Positions 62,401-64,000 of a stretch of 64,000 nucleotides of DNA are shown piece by piece. The notes under the pieces were generated by a model. The model had not been told where the DNA came from, did not search any database, and saw only the letters and a list, made by a program, of their open reading frames with translations. This stretch comes from Owenia fusiformis (lineage: Eukaryota; Annelida; Polychaeta; Sabellida; Oweniidae), in assembly GCA_903813345.2 (NCBI GenBank), contig CAIIXF020000009.1, forward strand, positions 11,588,030 through 11,652,029, given 5' to 3'. How positions within the stretch are numbered: the stretch's first letter is position 1; each line of letters starts with the position of its first letter. Made by a program: the position numbers and the translations under genes.

Positions 62401-64000
62401 CAATTAAAGGAAGAATGCTCAGACTTTTCCTTTCCATAGAATGTAGGTTCTTTTTGTTAAAAACAATTATGTGGATTTTTTATTATGACATTACTATATA
62501 GACACTATAAAACACCCAGCTACCAGTTGCAAATAAATCAACTAAGGAAACATCTAGTCTCATACTGCCATGAAGTTGAATAATCTTGACACAAACAATA
62601 GATTGCTATTAGATGAAAACTTAAACAAACATTAATTTTAAATTGAATTTAATGATTTTATGTATGTAAATATTTAATGTAATTCTTTAAATAACCATAT
62701 ATCAAAACAAACAATATATTCATTCTTTATTTGTAGATATGTGCGCATTCTCAATTTCCTAAAACTATTATGTTAAATTGTACAATTTCTAATAGTCATT
62801 TCAGATAATGAGTTTAAAAGTTCACTCAGCATTTCTGGGAAGACTTTTTATATTGAATGAATGTGAAAGTGGACTTCCCAAATGAAATGTTGTTTAGACC
62901 TTGGCTATTTAGCACTTCATATAAAATATATAGAGGTTATTTAATGGGAGGGATGGAATATGAATTTTATTCCGAGGGAAAATATGATATTGGCCATGGA
63001 AAATATCATACTGACCGAGGGCGATAGCCTGAGAGTCAGTATGATATTTTTCGAGGCCAATATTATATTTTCTCAAGGAAAAAATTCATATTCCATCAGG
63101 GCCATCAATAACCTATTTATTCTATAATAATTTCCTAAACTTATTTATTTTTAATTTTACCCAATGATTGTGACATAAAATGATACAATTTATCATATAA
63201 CATTTTCAGAAATTAGAAATTACTGAGAATAGTTCTGATACGGGATCTGATATAGGATTTTTGCTGATAGGGGATCCAATACTGGATTTCTTTGAATATC
63301 AATTTTATTCCCTGTTATTTTCCGGGGAAAACATGTTGTTATTCTTATGGAATAAATATATATATCACTACATGAAAAATTATTTAATCTTCCAAGGCAT
63401 TTTCTGTCTGTAAACTTTATTGTATGTTATTATATCAAGCAGAATCAAGTATGTTACATTTGTATTGTAAAAAAGGTTTTTACGATCCCTGAACTTTAAT
63501 TCATATTATTTAGCATCATCAACTAATTTCTATTCTATTCTAATTTCTATTCGCTTAATAATATACAGTTTAAATCAAAAAATAGACTGACCCAAATGTG
63601 TAAATTATGATTACTAACCAAAGAAGATTTTGCTTTAAGCCCTTCATTGTTGGGGTTTTAGTAGAATTTGATTAAATTTTAGCATTTTTTGAATGTATTT
63701 TAAAGCGCTTATTTATATATTTGTGATCTTTATAATTGTAATTAAAACAAATTACTATTATATATTTTTAGCCAAAAGCTTATTTTATGTAACAATGACA
63801 AAAATCTTTTATAACCTGATCAACTGAATATGAGCAAAGTAAACTACAATCTTCTTAAGAACAAAGTTGAACCCGCTTACTGTGCAATGTAAATTGCAAT
63901 TATTGAATGTATTTTTAGAGCATTTATGTAAATCGATGATCTTTAAGATTGTTATTGAAACTTGCTATATATTTTAGCTTATATCTTATTTTATAACAAT
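62401..64000 (+). other. 3' flank of protease copy B, duplicate of 1511 to about 3300
   Basis: Collinear with the flank of copy A, including AATAAA at 62532, the palindromic element at 62934-63114 and the start of the 150-210-bp tandem array from about 63700. Small indels and scattered substitutions separate the copies. Confidence 0.85.
62934..63114. mobile_element. Palindromic foldback element, copy 3
   Basis: Same structure and orientation as 2039-2219, with very few differences, so it was carried along by the duplication. Confidence 0.75.

Overview
The window is AT-rich animal nuclear DNA with spliced genes, long introns and dense repeats. Secreted or membrane lectin-type domains (F5/8C, sushi, SUEL-type, fucolectin-like), invertebrate repeat families and GTAAGT/AG introns suggest an aquatic invertebrate such as a mollusc, echinoderm or related group. 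The sequence alone does not fix the phylum. All gene models below were built by hand from reading frames, splice motifs and phase matching, with no database search.

Layout. (1) 1-3770: 3' part of a PA-clan (trypsin/HtrA-like) protease gene, copy A, with its 3' flank. (2) 4215-5349, minus: two exons of mitochondrial ribosomal protein L1 (MRPL1). (3) 5537-19358: a repeat block that may be one decayed 13.8-kb DNA transposon. Its ends are similar inverted repeats flanked by TTG/TTG. It holds a broken XPG-like, Cys-tailed pseudogene and younger insertions, including a 2.1-kb TIR element with about 14 copies of a subterminal motif. (4) 23039-41167, plus: a complete 15-exon gene whose CDS sums to 3492 bp (1163 aa). 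The order is signal peptide, three copies of a four-Cys module, F5/8C, sushi, ConA/LamG-like, SUEL-type lectin, fucolectin-like domain, Thr-rich stalk, TM segment and cytoplasmic tail. (5) 43850-46247, minus: four further MRPL1 exons that continue the protein from the exons in (2). (6) 47.4-52.2 kb: LINE remnant, tandem repeats and a 2-kb palindrome-rich CCATGG satellite. (7) 52395-62255, plus: an ankyrin-repeat exon that joins in phase to protease exon copy B across a 7.5-kb intron full of transposon debris. (8) 62256-64000: 3' flank of copy B, homologous to region (1).

The same protease 3' exon and flank occur at both ends, 60.7 kb apart in direct orientation, and the MRPL1 exons are out of order. 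Both facts fit a tandem duplication of a locus in which the ankyrin-protease gene lies antisense inside an MRPL1 intron, or a retained haplotype duplicate in the assembly. Two unrelated genes (the lectin receptor and ankyrin-protease B) carry in-frame tandem arrays spanning an exon-intron boundary: 28 donors at about 111-bp spacing, and 6 acceptors at 78-bp spacing.
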